NCBI GenBank assembly: GCA_964567045.1
Contig: CAZMLE010000088.1
Location: 1-13,928, forward strand
Direction of reading: 5' to 3'
Origin: JAFNGF01 sp964567045
GTDB taxonomy: Bacteria > Planctomycetota > Phycisphaerae > Sedimentisphaerales > Anaerobacaceae
DNA length: 13,928 nucleotides
Part shown: positions 1 to 7,959 of the stretch, piece after piece
Layout: the number at the start of each line of letters is the position of its first letter
How positions within the stretch are numbered: position 1 is the stretch's first letter
Translations under genes and position numbers: made by a program
Notes under the pieces: model-generated
Told to the model about the DNA's origin: nothing
Databases searched by the model: none
What the model saw: only the letters and a program-made list of their open reading frames with translations

Positions 1-328
1 ATATATGTAGAACCGGTGCGGCAAGATTTATATGCCCCATTCGTTTGCGGCGAACACGACTGTGGGTAACCTTGACTCCGCAGCGGTCGCAAATTATTCC
101 CTTAAATTTAGTGCCTTTGTATTTGCCACAAGCGCATTCCCAGTCGCGTTCCGGTCCAAAGATTCGCTCGCAGAATAAGCCATCCTTCTCCGGCCTATAA
201 GTGCGGTAGTTGATAGTTTCGGGCTTGCGGACCTCGCCAAAAGACCAGCTACGAATATCATTGGGGCTGGCCAGCGAAATCTTGACTGAGCCGTAGTCAT
301 TGATACGGTCGTAAATATTTCCTAACAT
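1..328 (-). CDS. rpoC: RNA polymerase beta' subunit, N-terminal part (cut by window edge)
   Basis: This is the start of the largest catalytic subunit of RNA polymerase; only the first 109 codons are in the window. Translation from the ATG at 326-328 gives MLGNIYDRINDYGSVKISLA, then SWSFGEVRKPETINYRTYRP (residues 27-46), the conserved beta' N-terminus. The zinc ribbon has Cys65, Cys67, Cys80 and Cys83 (CACG and CDRCG), followed by the basic stretch RVRRKRMGHINLAAPV. The start is supported by a GAGGG stretch seven bases upstream and by the 37-nt gap after the rpoB stop, the usual rpoBC arrangement. A 68-codon frame at 94-300 on the same strand is out of frame with this gene and is not real. Confidence 0.97.
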   Translation of the reverse strand, partial: MLGNIYDRINDYGSVKISLASPNDIRSWSFGEVRKPETINYRTYRPEKDGLFCERIFGPERDWECACGKYKGTKFKGIICDRCGVKVTHSRVRRKRMGHINLAAPVLHI

Positions 329-365
329 TTATCGCCCTCTGCAATTGACTATTCAATAATCAATC

Positions 366-3300
366 CTAAAGAACAGTACTTCCAAGGCGTCTCTTTTCAA
401 GCTGGATATTCAGTCCCAATCCCCTTATTTCGTTGCACAATACGTCAAAGGACAGCGGTGTGCCCGCATCGAGCGTATTTTGTCCCTTGACCATTGATTC
501 GTAGATTTTTGTTCGGCCCTCTACGTCATCGCTTTTTACTGTCAACATCTCTTGCAGTGCGTAAGCGGCTCCGTAGCCTTCCAGAGCCCAGACTTCCATT
601 TCGCCGAACCTTTGCCCACCGGTTCTGGCCTTGCCGCCAAGAGGCTGCTGGGTGATCAGGCTATATGGACCGGTTGCCCGGGCGTGAATCTTGTCGTCGA
701 CCAGATGGTGCAGTTTCATCATATAGATGTACCCAATGGTCGCCTGCTGGTCAAAGGGTTCGCCTGTTCTTCCATCATACAGTTGGGTTTTTAGTGTTTT
801 TGGCACATGTATGAAGAACTCACTGTCGGGCGGTGCTTCGCCACGTTCTTCGAGTTCGGCTCTCCGCCGTTTCATAAGCTGGTTTGCCTCATTAGTAAAT
901 TTCTGGATGTCCTGTTCGCTGGCTCCATCGAAGACCGGTGTGATGGCGTGGAAGCCCAATACTTTTGCCACCAAGCCCAGATGCGTTTCAAGGATCTGGC
1001 CGACATTCATCCGGCTGGGCACTCCGAGCGGATTTAGCAATATGTCAAGAGGTGTGCCATCTTCGAGAAATGGCATGTCCTGTTCAGGCAAAATCTTGGC
1101 GATAACACCCTTGTTGCCGTGGCGTCCGGCGACCTTATCGCCGATTGACAGGGCCCTTTTGATTGCCACGTACACTTTCGCCATCTGCATCACGCCGCTG
1201 GGCAGCTCATCACCGTGCTTCATTCTCTCAACCTTGTGATGCTTTTCCTCCTGAATTTCAGCAATCTTGGCCCGGAATTTATCCGTGTTCTTGCGGATGT
1301 CATCTCTGACAGAGGCGGGTTTGACCCATTTTATATCAAAGTTTTCTATCTGCTCGTAAATAACCTCGTTGTCAGCGCTGGCTCCTACTTTCTGGCGGGT
1401 GGATGGATCCACGATGGTGACGTCGAATTTTGCCTGGATGGCATCGATCATTTGCCGGAATACCGCGCACTGCTTGGCGGTCGTTTCGTCTTCATACTGT
1501 TTTATTTGAGTCGTCAAATTCTTCTTTTGTTCTTCGGTGCCCGCACCTCGCCTGGTAAATAGTTCGGTTTTTATTACCACGCCCTCGTATCCGCTGGGCA
1601 GCTCAAGTGAGTCGTTTTTGACATCTTCACCCGCTCTGCCAAATATCGCATGAAGCAGTTTTTCCTCCGGCGTAAGCTCGGTCTTGCTTTTCGGAACTAC
1701 CTTGCCTACCAGAATATCGCCCTGACATACCCTCGTTCCCTCGCGGACAATTCCATGTTCATCAAGGTTTCGCAACGCTTTTTCGCTGACGTTAGGAATG
1801 TCACGAGTGAATTCCTCTTTGCCGAGGCGAGTTTCACGGACTTCAGCGGTAAATTCGTCGATGTGAATGCTCGTGAAGCTGTCATTCTTACACAGTTTTT
1901 CGCTGACGATAATTGCGTCTTCGAAGTTAAAGCCGTCAAAAGAAACAAATCCCACCAGAACGTTTTTGCCGAGAGACAATACGCTTTGGGCGGTGCCTCC
2001 GCCATCTGCTATGATCTGGCCGGCCTTGACCTTTTCGCCCAGCGTCACTATCGGTGTTTGGTTCAGGCAAGTCCGCTCGTTCAAGCCCATAAATTTGGCA
2101 AGTCTGTACTCGTCTGTATGGTTAATGATTATCTTAGTCGCATCCACAGCAGTAACCACACCGGCGCTCTCGGCGCGGACGACCATACTTGAGTTTTGGC
2201 CAACCACTTGCTCCATGCCGGTGCCAAGCAAGGGTAGCTCTGTCTTTAAAAGCGGTACTGCCTGCCGCTGCATATTCGAACCCATCAAGGCACGGTTTGC
2301 GTCGTCATGCTCCAGGAAGGGGATAAGTGCAGCCGAGACACCAACAATTTGCTGGGGCGAAATATCAACATAGCCGACCTCATCGCTTAAGACGTGGGCC
2401 AGCTCACCATTTTTTCTGGCCAGCACCAGGCCTTTTTTTATTCTGCCGCTGCTGCCGTCATACTCGACCTCGCTGGGCGGCGCGAATACAGCCTTCATTT
2501 CCTCATCAGCACGCAAATACTCCACTTCGTTTGTGACCTTACCGCTCTTGACTTTGCGATAGGGGGTCAGCAGAAACCCGTATTCGTCAATAGTGGCAAA
2601 GATTGCCAGCGAGGAAATCAGGCCGATATTTGTGCCTTCGGGCGTTTCAATGGGGCAGATTCTACCATAGTGGCTGATGTGGACGTCGCGGACTTCAAAG
2701 CCCGCCCGCCTTCGGTTTAGCCCGCCCGGCCCAAGAGCGGATAGTCGTCTCTCATGAGTCAGTTGACTCAAAGTGTTGGTCTGGTCGACAACCTGGCTCA
2801 ACTCGCCCCGACCAAAGAAGTAGTTGATACTGCTGGCTACACTCTTGGAGTTAACCAGGTCGGCAATGCGAAGGGGCTCTTGCGTGTCTCTTTTGAAGCT
2901 CATCCTTTCCTGGACGGTCTTGCGAAGTTTCAACAGCCCTTTTCTAATCTCGTCGGCGGCCAATTCGTCGATGGTCCGCAGCCTTCTATTGCCCAGATGG
3001 TCGATATCGTCGACCTCCCCCTGGTTGTTGCGCAAAGCGATTATGTATTTCATGGTGTTGAGAAAATCTTCGGGCCGCAGTGTCATCTCGTTTTCGTCGA
3101 CAGCCTGGTTGAACTTGCGGTTCAATCTGAATCTGCCGACTCTTCCCAGACGGTACCGGTTGGAGTCAAAGAATTTCTCTGCGAAGAAGGTTTTTGCCTT
3201 TTCCGGGTTGGGCGGATTGCCAGGTCGCAGTCTCATATAGAATTTTAGCAGTGCCTGCTCATGACTCTGGCAATCATCTTCAGCGAGCGTGTTCATAATG

Positions 3301-4130
3301 AGGGTATCTCGAACATCCTCGATAACTTCGACTTTCTTGCCGGCGGTTTTTTGCATCAAGGAGGCCCTGTCGCTGATTTGAGTGCCGGCTTTTGCTATGA
3401 TTTCACCTGTCTGTGGGTCTACAATCGGCTGTACAGACCACATAGCAGGTATGAGCTTGTCTGCGGGAACGCTCTTTGTTGGGTAAAAAGCCCGCAGGAT
3501 CTGCTCACTGCTAGTGTAGGCAGGGTCTATGGCTCGCAGAAAAACGGTTGCCGGTATCTTGCTGGACTGGTCGATTCTTACCACTAAGATGTCTCTCGGG
3601 GTGACAGCTATCTCTATCCAACTGCCTCTTTCCGGTATAATTCTTCCGCCGTGCAGGACCCTATCGCCCTCTTTGCTCTCGATGAGAAAATCTACGCCGG
3701 GGCTTCGGTGGAGCTGGTTTACTATGACTCTGACGGCGCCATTGATGATGAACTCTCCGCCCCCGATCATCACGGGTATTTCACCAAGATAGATTGCCTG
3801 CTCTGCCAAGTCTTCGCCGGAAGCAGTGCGGAGTCGGCAGTGGATTTTCAAAGGGTACGCGTAGCTCAGCCGCAATTGCCGACACTCGGTCGGTGTATAA
3901 TGTGGCTTCTCTAATTCATAACAGAGATATCCCAAGGACATCTTCTTGTCGTAACTGTCGATGGGAAATATCTCCCGAAACAGCGCTTCCAGCCCTATGC
4001 ACTTGCGCTGGGTTGGCGGCAGGTCTTTCTGTAACAGACGTTCGTAACTCTTTTTTTGTATGGCTACGAGGTCCGGAATCTCAATGGTCTCCTGGACCTT
4101 GCCGAAATTGCGAACCGTTTGTAAAGCCAT
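366..4130 (-). CDS. rpoB: RNA polymerase beta subunit
   Basis: Full-length beta subunit of 1254 residues that forms the RNA polymerase core with alpha2 and beta'. Visible landmarks in order are the N-terminal IEIPDLVAIQKKSYERLL, the rifampicin-pocket region at about residues 440-470 (LSQVVDQTNTLSQLTHERR followed by LSALGPGG), the CPIETPEGTNIGLI segment, the active-site GDKVAGRHGNKGVIAKILP at roughly 985-1000, and the C-terminal GEMEVWALEGYGAAYALQE clamp anchor. The size is close to the compact form of the family, with no large lineage insertion evident. The ATG start has GGAG eight bases upstream and lies 33 nt after rplL. The rifampicin pocket keeps the residues equivalent to E. coli Q513, D516, H526, R529 and S531, but Val stands at the F514 and M515 positions and Thr at N518 and P520. 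Confidence 0.99.
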   Translation of the reverse strand: MALQTVRNFGKVQETIEIPDLVAIQKKSYERLLQKDLPPTQRKCIGLEALFREIFPIDSYDKKMSLGYLCYELEKPHYTPTECRQLRLSYAYPLKIHCRLRTASGEDLAEQAIYLGEIPVMIGGGEFIINGAVRVIVNQLHRSPGVDFLIESKEGDRVLHGGRIIPERGSWIEIAVTPRDILVVRIDQSSKIPATVFLRAIDPAYTSSEQILRAFYPTKSVPADKLIPAMWSVQPIVDPQTGEIIAKAGTQISDRASLMQKTAGKKVEVIEDVRDTLIMNTLAEDDCQSHEQALLKFYMRLRPGNPPNPEKAKTFFAEKFFDSNRYRLGRVGRFRLNRKFNQAVDENEMTLRPEDFLNTMKYIIALRNNQGEVDDIDHLGNRRLRTIDELAADEIRKGLLKLRKTVQERMSFKRDTQEPLRIADLVNSKSVASSINYFFGRGELSQVVDQTNTLSQLTHERRLSALGPGGLNRRRAGFEVRDVHISHYGRICPIETPEGTNIGLISSLAIFATIDEYGFLLTPYRKVKSGKVTNEVEYLRADEEMKAVFAPPSEVEYDGSSGRIKKGLVLARKNGELAHVLSDEVGYVDISPQQIVGVSAALIPFLEHDDANRALMGSNMQRQAVPLLKTELPLLGTGMEQVVGQNSSMVVRAESAGVVTAVDATKIIINHTDEYRLAKFMGLNERTCLNQTPIVTLGEKVKAGQIIADGGGTAQSVLSLGKNVLVGFVSFDGFNFEDAIIVSEKLCKNDSFTSIHIDEFTAEVRETRLGKEEFTRDIPNVSEKALRNLDEHGIVREGTRVCQGDILVGKVVPKSKTELTPEEKLLHAIFGRAGEDVKNDSLELPSGYEGVVIKTELFTRRGAGTEEQKKNLTTQIKQYEDETTAKQCAVFRQMIDAIQAKFDVTIVDPSTRQKVGASADNEVIYEQIENFDIKWVKPASVRDDIRKNTDKFRAKIAEIQEEKHHKVERMKHGDELPSGVMQMAKVYVAIKRALSIGDKVAGRHGNKGVIAKILPEQDMPFLEDGTPLDILLNPLGVPSRMNVGQILETHLGLVAKVLGFHAITPVFDGASEQDIQKFTNEANQLMKRRRAELEERGEAPPDSEFFIHVPKTLKTQLYDGRTGEPFDQQATIGYIYMMKLHHLVDDKIHARATGPYSLITQQPLGGKARTGGQRFGEMEVWALEGYGAAYALQEMLTVKSDDVEGRTKIYESMVKGQNTLDAGTPLSFDVLCNEIRGLGLNIQLEKRRLGSTVL

Positions 4131-4163
4131 CTGACACTCTCCGGCTTAATATAGACTTTCCGG

Positions 4164-4667
4164 TTATACCAATTCCACCACCGCACCGGCAGCCTCGAGC
4201 TGCTTTTTGGCTGCTTCAGCTTCTTCCTTACTGACGCCTTGTTTGACGGGCTTGGGAACGCCATCGACCAGGTCCTTAGCTTCTTTCAATCCCAATGCGG
4301 TCAAGGCTCTGACTTCTTTTATGACCTGAATTTTCTTATCGCCGAATTCTTTTAGTATTACGTCGAAGATGGTTTTTTCCTCAGCTTTCTCGGCTGCGCC
4401 TGCCGCCGTTGCAGGACCGGCCATCATCACTGCACCTGCTGCGGCAGGCTCTATGCCGTACTCGTCCTTGAGATAATCGCCAAGCTCCTTAGCCTGCACC
4501 AATGTCAAGCCAACAATTTTGTCTCCGAGTTCCTTAACTTGACTGCTCCACTTCTTTGTCTGTTTGGCCTGCGGTGAAGCTTCGGCCTTGTTTGTTTCTT
4601 CTGTCTGCTTAACCTGCTGGGCTTGCTCTTTTACCTCCTGAGCTTCTTTTGCTTGCTCTTTAGCCAT
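4164..4667 (-). CDS. rplL: Ribosomal protein L7/L12 with long charged N-terminal extension
   Basis: Stalk protein of the large subunit; dimers bind L10 and recruit translational GTPases such as EF-Tu. From the ATG at 4665-4667 it is 167 residues, against about 120-130 for the family. Residues 41-77 match the dimerisation domain, 78-95 are the Ala/Gly-rich hinge (EPAAAGAVMMAGPATAAG), and 97-167 are the globular domain with KTIFDVILKEFGDKK and LGLKEAKDLVDGVPKPVK. The extra first ~40 residues are Lys/Glu/Gln-rich (MAKEQAKEAQEVKEQAQQVK and on) and look helical or disordered. I chose this start because AGGAG lies seven bases upstream; the frame is open to 4751 but has no better site there. No Met lies between residue 1 and the hinge, so a normal-length product would need a non-ATG start. 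Confidence 0.97.
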   Translation of the reverse strand: MAKEQAKEAQEVKEQAQQVKQTEETNKAEASPQAKQTKKWSSQVKELGDKIVGLTLVQAKELGDYLKDEYGIEPAAAGAVMMAGPATAAGAAEKAEEKTIFDVILKEFGDKKIQVIKEVRALTALGLKEAKDLVDGVPKPVKQGVSKEEAEAAKKQLEAAGAVVELV

Positions 4668-4703
4668 TTTCTGACTCCTATTTAGATAGTGCTTGGTGGT
4701 AGC

Positions 4704-4739
4704 CGAAACTCCGTCGTTTCGTTTTAACCCGGTGCCGGG
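4704..4739 (-). promoter_or_regulatory. Two inverted repeats in the rplJ-rplL spacer
   Basis: The 191-nt spacer between rplJ and rplL (4668-4858) is the longest gap inside the ribosomal protein cluster. It holds a 6-bp inverted repeat, CGAAAC/GTTTCG with a 6-nt loop (4704-4721), and CCCGG/CCGGG (4728-4739), of which four pairs can form around a 4-nt loop. Both lie upstream of the rplL ribosome binding site. L12 is needed in several copies per ribosome, so signals controlling rplL against rplJ would fit here; that role is inference. I see no U-tract after either stem and no convincing promoter. Confidence 0.3.
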
Positions 4740-4858
4740 ACAACCACGCAAACAACAATCGTTGACTTAGATTCACCGGAACTGCAACCTCCGCATGCGG
4801 CTGCAAGTTGGCAGCATTCGTCGCATACCGCACGCTTTTATGCACCTTTAAGACATCG

Positions 4859-5392
4859 CTACGCCGCTTGTTTTTCAGCCTTTTCGATGATAGTTTTTAT
4901 GCTACCTGCAATAGCTGCTGCAGGTGACCCGAAACTGGCGATCAATCTGCCCGCGGATGATCGTATCAAAGCGACAATTTGGCCCAGCAATTCTGCTCGT
5001 GTGGGCATCTTTGAGAGAGCCGCCGCTGCTGGGCCGTCTAAAGCTGAGCCATTCAGGAAGGCGCCTTTGATCTGGATCACCGGGATTTTCTTGGTCCACT
5101 CAGCCAGCTCTTTTGCCACGTCGACGATGCTATCGCCGCCGTAGGCAATCGCGCAAGGACCAGAGAATAGAGCCGCCGCCGCATCCATCTGGCGATTGTG
5201 CAGTGCTCTCTTGAACAGAGAGTTCTTCACTATCATCAACTTAACGCCCTTTCCTTTGAGCGCACCACGCATCAGGTTGTTGTCGATGCCATTGACACCT
5301 TTGGTGCTGACCACAAAGAAGTCATTTAGGCTCTCATCAACGATTTTCTTTTCCAGCTCTGCCTGCAGTACTTCTTTTACGTACTTGCTCAT
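4859..5392 (-). CDS. rplJ: Ribosomal protein L10
   Basis: L10, the base of the ribosomal stalk; it binds 23S rRNA beside L11 and carries L7/L12 dimers on its C-terminal helix. The 177-residue product has the family pattern: an N-terminal MSKYVKEVLQAELEKKI, the rRNA-binding part with GALKGKGVKLMIVKNSLFKRAL (about 44-65), a GPCAIAYGG segment, and a C-terminal Ala-rich helix. Length is normal. The ATG at 5390-5392 has only a weak AGGT about nine bases upstream, and the gene starts 48 nt after rplA. In many bacteria L10 or the L10-L12 complex represses its own mRNA; the leader here is too short for me to identify such a site. Confidence 0.98.
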   Translation of the reverse strand: MSKYVKEVLQAELEKKIVDESLNDFFVVSTKGVNGIDNNLMRGALKGKGVKLMIVKNSLFKRALHNRQMDAAAALFSGPCAIAYGGDSIVDVAKELAEWTKKIPVIQIKGAFLNGSALDGPAAAALSKMPTRAELLGQIVALIRSSAGRLIASFGSPAAAIAGSIKTIIEKAEKQAA

Positions 5393-5440
5393 GTTACTGT
5401 TACCTGTAAACCTTTAGCAATCGATGCTCTCTGTTACCTT

Positions 5441-6118
5441 TCAGACACTGACCACTATGGCAGGGCTCATCGCAGCAGATACACACATTTTTTTGATATA
5501 TGTGCCTTTAGCGGTTACCGGCTTAATCTTCTTTATATGTGAGACAAATGTCTCAATATTATCTATCAGTTTTTGAGTCTCGAAACTCTGCTTGCCAACC
5601 ACCAGATGAACGTTGCCGCCCGCGTCGTTCTTAAACTCCACTTTGCCGGCAGTGAATTCAGCTACGGTGGTCACCAAGTCATCGGTCACCGTTCCCTTTT
5701 TGGGCGAAGGCATCTTTCCCTGGGGGCCAAGCGTTTTGCCGAGCTTGCTTACCTTGCCCATCACTTTAGGTGAGGCGACCGCCACGTCGAAATCCAGCCA
5801 GCCTTCGGAAATCTTCTTGATCAGCTCATCGCAGCCGGCCTCGATAGCCCCAGCCTTTTTGGCTGCTTCAATGTCGGAATCTTCGCAGAAGGCGATGACT
5901 TTCTTCTGCTTGCCGATCCCGTGAGGTAAAGATATTGAGCCGCGGATCAACTGGTCGGCCTGTTTAGCGTCGATACCCAGTTGCAGCACACATTCGATGG
6001 TCTGGTTGAATTTAACCGACGCGAAAGACTTAATTTTTTCAACTGCCTCAGCCAGGCTCACCGGTTCTTTGCCGAGCTGTTCCGCCTCTTTTTTGTATCT
6101 TTTACTTCTGGGTCTCAT
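5441..6118 (-). CDS. rplA: Ribosomal protein L1
   Basis: L1, the protein of the mobile L1 stalk that helps release deacylated tRNA from the E site; in many bacteria it also represses the rplKA mRNA. The 225-residue product shows the N-terminal SLAEAVEKIKSF, the central VMGKVSKLGKTLGPQGKMPSPKKGTV signature (about 117-144), and the C-terminal FVSHIKKIKPVTAKGTYIKK followed by SAAMSPAIVV. Length is normal for the family. The ATG at 6116-6118 lies only 11 nt after the rplK stop, and the purine-rich stretch before it sits very close to the ATG, so translation is probably coupled to rplK. Confidence 0.98.
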   Translation of the reverse strand: MRPRSKRYKKEAEQLGKEPVSLAEAVEKIKSFASVKFNQTIECVLQLGIDAKQADQLIRGSISLPHGIGKQKKVIAFCEDSDIEAAKKAGAIEAGCDELIKKISEGWLDFDVAVASPKVMGKVSKLGKTLGPQGKMPSPKKGTVTDDLVTTVAEFTAGKVEFKNDAGGNVHLVVGKQSFETQKLIDNIETFVSHIKKIKPVTAKGTYIKKMCVSAAMSPAIVVSV

Positions 6119-6129
6119 ATCCTAATCTT

Positions 6130-6561
6130 CTACTGGCTTGCTTCTATTTCTATGCCCATGCTGCGAGCAGTGCCTTCTATGATTTTTACAGCGGCCTCCA
6201 AATTGTAGGCGTTCAAATCTTTCAGCTTTGTTTCTGCGATTTTTCGGATTTGTTCAGGCGTAACTTTTGCAACCTTTTCCTTGTTTGGGGCGCTGCTTCC
6301 CTTGGCGATTTCGGCAGCCTGCTTCAGCAACACCGCTGCCGGCGGACTTTTGACTTCAAATGTAAAACTTTTGTCCATATAGACGGTGATAACGACCGGC
6401 ACGATGGTGCCATTTAGCTGTTTTGTTCGCTCGTTGAACTGCGAAACGAACTGCCCGATGTTAACGCCGCGCTGACCCAGCGCCGGTCCTATCGGCGGGG
6501 CGGGTGTTGCCTGACCACCCGGCGCCTGCAATTTGATCTTTAGTGCGATTTCTTTGGCCAT
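6130..6561 (-). CDS. rplK: Ribosomal protein L11
   Basis: L11 forms the GTPase-associated centre of the large subunit with 23S rRNA helices 43/44 and is the binding site of thiostrepton-class antibiotics. The 143-residue product carries the N-terminal signature GGQATPAPPIGPALGQRGVN (residues 15-34), including the prolines that line the thiostrepton site, then FVSQFNERT, and the C-terminal rRNA-binding domain with KVTPEQIRKIAETKLKDLNA and GTARSMGI near the end. Length is typical. The ATG at 6559-6561 follows nusG by 55 nt, and rplA follows by 11 nt. Confidence 0.98.
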   Translation of the reverse strand: MAKEIALKIKLQAPGGQATPAPPIGPALGQRGVNIGQFVSQFNERTKQLNGTIVPVVITVYMDKSFTFEVKSPPAAVLLKQAAEIAKGSSAPNKEKVAKVTPEQIRKIAETKLKDLNAYNLEAAVKIIEGTARSMGIEIEASQ

Positions 6562-6585
6562 CTTTTGACTCTAATATCTGGTTTG

Positions 6586-6607
6586 CGGCCTACGAACTCC
6601 GGGGCCG
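6586..6607 (-). promoter_or_regulatory. Possible L1 translational operator upstream of rplK
   Basis: A 5-bp inverted repeat (CGGCC/GGCCG with a 12-nt loop) lies in the 55-nt leader between nusG and rplK, 25 nt before the rplK start. In E. coli and several other bacteria L1 binds a small stem with an asymmetric internal loop in the rplK leader and represses the rplKA mRNA. The position fits, but I could not match the internal-loop bases to the known L1 site, so this is a weak candidate. Confidence 0.2.
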
Positions 6608-6616
6608 TCGTTCAAA

Positions 6617-7159
6617 CTAAATCTTTTCGATCTGCCAGTATTCTATATCCAACGGTGTACTTCGGCCGAAAATAGTAACGATTACACTGACAATGCCTCG
6701 CTGGGCGTCAATCGAATCGACTGAGCCCTCGAAGTTCTCAAAGGCCCCTTCTCGAATCTTAATTTGATCGCCTTTTTTAAACTCGACTTGGATGCTCGGT
6801 GCCGCTTCGGGCTTTGCGGCTTCTAAGAGCATCTTTGCCACATCCGTATCGCGCATTGGCGTGGGCATTCCCTCTGTGCCGATGAAATCTCCGACGCCGC
6901 CGGTTCCTTTAATCATAAACCAGGCCTTTTCGGGAACCCTGCCATCCTCGGTCGCCTGCATCTCCATAAAAACGTAGCCCGGATACAATTTACGTTTATG
7001 GATTGTTTGTCTGCCCCCGCGGATGCGCTTAATCTGCTCAGTGGGGACCTCAATCCTGCCGATCACATCAGTCAAACCTTCCTGGTTCACTTTTTGCGCA
7101 AGGGCCTCTTTAACTTGTGTCTCTTTATTTGCCGCAACTCGCAAAACGTACCACTGCAT
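6617..7159 (-). CDS. nusG: Transcription termination/antitermination factor NusG
   Basis: NusG binds the RNA polymerase clamp through its NGN domain and contacts Rho or ribosomal S10 through its KOW domain. The 180-residue product starts MQWYVLRVAANKETQVKEAL, contains the NGN core motif KRKLYPGYVFMEMQA (about 55-69) and WFMIKGTGGVGDFIG, and ends in a KOW domain (about 129-175) with FKKGDQIKIREGAFENFEGS and the terminal YWQIEKI. Length is normal with no inserted domain. The gene lies between secE and rplK, the usual arrangement. Confidence 0.98.
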   Translation of the reverse strand: MQWYVLRVAANKETQVKEALAQKVNQEGLTDVIGRIEVPTEQIKRIRGGRQTIHKRKLYPGYVFMEMQATEDGRVPEKAWFMIKGTGGVGDFIGTEGMPTPMRDTDVAKMLLEAAKPEAAPSIQVEFKKGDQIKIREGAFENFEGSVDSIDAQRGIVSVIVTIFGRSTPLDIEYWQIEKI

Positions 7160-7207
7160 CTTATATCTCGTGTTGGGTAGCGTACTGCCCTTGCCATGCG
7201 CTGTTTT

Positions 7208-7591
7208 TCAGCGAAGGAGCCGATCAAAAAACAGTCGGAAGCCTATGTCCGTCGTTCCCAAAAGCACAGCCATAACAACTACAACCACAATAACCACGAA
7301 TGTTGAAACCATTATTTCTTTTCTACTTGACCAGCTCACCTTTTTCATTTCGCCTTCAGCCGCGATCATGAAATCCGCAACAGAGGGTTTGTTTACCAGC
7401 CACAAGACCAGAATACTCAAGGCGACAAATACAGCCGCTGGCACCATGGTTTCGATCCACAATCCGAGGTAAGCGGCTCCCAATTTCCTGTAAAGCTGCA
7501 GACAACCCAATCCTACAACCAGTATTGTTGCAACGGCAGTCCATATCCTTGTATACTTGCCCTGGCCGCGCTTATAAATATCAAAAGCCAC
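7208..7591 (-). CDS. secE: Preprotein translocase subunit SecE (GTG start)
   Basis: Essential inner-membrane subunit of the SecYEG channel. The 127-residue product has three predicted transmembrane stretches (about residues 17-35, 48-67 and 97-116), like the longer E. coli type rather than the single-helix form. The SecE signature EMKKVSWSSRKEIMVST (about 81-97) lies just before the last helix. The start codon is GTG at 7589-7591; AAGG lies about ten bases upstream and no ATG lies nearby in frame before the first membrane helix. It sits between tRNA-Trp and nusG, as in many bacteria. Confidence 0.96.
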   Translation of the reverse strand: MAFDIYKRGQGKYTRIWTAVATILVVGLGCLQLYRKLGAAYLGLWIETMVPAAVFVALSILVLWLVNKPSVADFMIAAEGEMKKVSWSSRKEIMVSTFVVIVVVVVMAVLLGTTDIGFRLFFDRLLR

Positions 7592-7650
7592 GCTACGTAA
7601 ACCTTATTCGAGTTTCTTCTCAGTTTGCCGACAATCGACTCTGACCAGAC

Positions 7651-7723
7651 CAGGCCAGAAGGGAATCGAACCCCCAACCTTCGGTTTTGGAGACCGACGC
7701 TCTGCCAATTGAGCTACTGGCCT
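7651..7723 (-). tRNA. tRNA-Trp (CCA anticodon)
   Basis: A 73-nt cloverleaf on the minus strand. The acceptor stem is AGGCCAG/CTGGCCT, the D arm contains AGCTCAATTGGCAGAGC, the anticodon stem TCGGT/ACCGA encloses the loop CTCCAAA with anticodon CCA, and the T arm has GGTTCGATTCCC. The discriminator base is G, normal for tRNA-Trp, and 3' CCA is not encoded. It lies between rpmG and secE, a common place for tRNA-Trp in the tuf-secE region. Confidence 0.97.
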
Positions 7724-7754
7724 ATTTGCCTTCTGTTATCGGTGCCAGATAGTT

Positions 7755-7925
7755 CTACTTGCGTCTTATTTTGTGGACTGTGTGTTTATGCTCCTTCTTG
7801 CAGAATTTTTTGAGCTCCAATTTCGGTGGACCTTCTGCCACGCTAATGCTTGTACGGTAATTTCTCATGCTGCACTCGGCACACTCGAGCCAGACACATT
7901 CTCTTTTGCTCTTCTTTTTAGCCAT
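7755..7925 (-). CDS. rpmG: Ribosomal protein L33
   Basis: A 56-residue gene for L33, a small large-subunit protein near the tRNA E site. Translation from the ATG at 7923-7925 begins MAKKKSKRECVWLECAEC and ends in a basic tail, CKKEHKHTVHKIRRK, before the TAG at 7755-7757. The family signature is clear: an ECAEC-RNYRT block, LELKKFC, and HTVHK. A CxxC pair is present at Cys15/Cys18, but the second knuckle has only Cys42; Glu45 stands where zinc-type L33 has its fourth Cys, and His46 could substitute. The place between tuf and tRNA-Trp-secE is the classical one for rpmG. Confidence 0.95.
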   Translation of the reverse strand: MAKKKSKRECVWLECAECSMRNYRTSISVAEGPPKLELKKFCKKEHKHTVHKIRRK

Positions 7926-7959
7926 AAAAGTTTATTCCGCCGGGCAGATCAGCTCGTGC

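Noticed and set aside
341..365. Two TCAAT strings seven bases apart in the rpoB-rpoC spacer, as a possible fifth heptamer array
   Set aside because: Only two units are in register in an AT-rich 37-nt gap; chance explains it.
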